Assembly (NCBI GenBank): GCA_029556615.1 | Contig: JAKQDD010000055.1 | Span: forward strand, 1-64,000 | Length of the DNA stretch: 64,000 nucleotides | Direction: 5' to 3' | Source of the DNA: Verrucomicrobiota bacterium | GTDB lineage: Bacteria; Verrucomicrobiota; Verrucomicrobiia; Limisphaerales; J093 | Position numbering within the stretch: the stretch's first letter is position 1 | Content: more notes on this DNA, generated by a model | What the model was told of the DNA's origin: nothing | The model's input: the letters and a program-made list of their open reading frames with translations, nothing else | Databases searched by the model: none | The DNA itself: not shown here

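Overview
The window looks like a chromosome piece from a high-GC member of the Verrucomicrobia or a related PVC lineage. The pointers are a LamG protein ending in a PEP-CTERM sorting signal, twin-arginine-tagged Gfo/Idh/MocA oxidoreductase and flavoprotein genes, a sulfatase with extra N-terminal domains, a REP-associated tyrosine transposase (RAYT) with scattered end fragments, and a giant CARDB/dockerin surface protein. This assignment is an inference from gene content. I saw no rRNA, tRNA, CRISPR array or phage genes.

Layout. 1-829 has no recognisable gene but carries two tight palindromes and an 83-bp inverted-repeat unit. 830-6189 (+) holds a YncE-propeller/phosphoesterase fusion, a uracil-DNA glycosylase family gene, a Tat-tagged flavoprotein and a LamG/PEP-CTERM protein; the last two are preceded by related promoter/leader sequences. 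6380-9902 (+) holds a hybrid histidine kinase followed by a GspE/PilB-type ATPase. 9913-10156 is an internally deleted RAYT copy. 10257-14812 (-) is a three-gene sulfur operon: metallo-beta-lactamase/rhodanese protein, YeeE/YedE half-transporter, and a second YeeE/YedE half fused to three rhodanese domains. An intact RAYT element lies just upstream (14882-15994). Then come an M3 oligopeptidase (+), an OLD-like AAA/TOPRIM ATPase (-), a Tat-tagged Gfo/Idh/MocA oxidoreductase (+), a small membrane protein (+), a DUF3472/sulfatase fusion (-), and a DUF47-PiT phosphate transport pair (+).

27300-64000 (-) is one uninterrupted reading frame of more than 12,220 codons that is still open at the window edge, so its N-terminus lies outside. 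In protein order it carries six glycine-rich tandem repeats (four successive anchors exactly 825 bp apart), a LamG domain, about 23 CARDB domains, Big_5-like, pre-peptidase and IPT-like domains, a propeller, nine putative-Ig (He_PIG/cadherin-like) repeats, an RHS-like segment, an internal dockerin, a second propeller, a Lys/Asp-rich repeat block, three SdrD_B-like domains, a second dockerin and a Pro-rich tail. It is best read as a secreted or surface-attached adhesin-like protein.

Functional themes are polymer and sulfated-glycan handling at the cell surface (sulfatase, LamG, giant adhesin, oxidoreductase), reduced-sulfur import and sulfur transfer, and phosphate acquisition. The most unusual items are the giant gene, the six-rhodanese sulfur operon in which only two rhodanese domains keep a catalytic cysteine, and the duplicated promoter/hairpin leader at 4084 and 5199.
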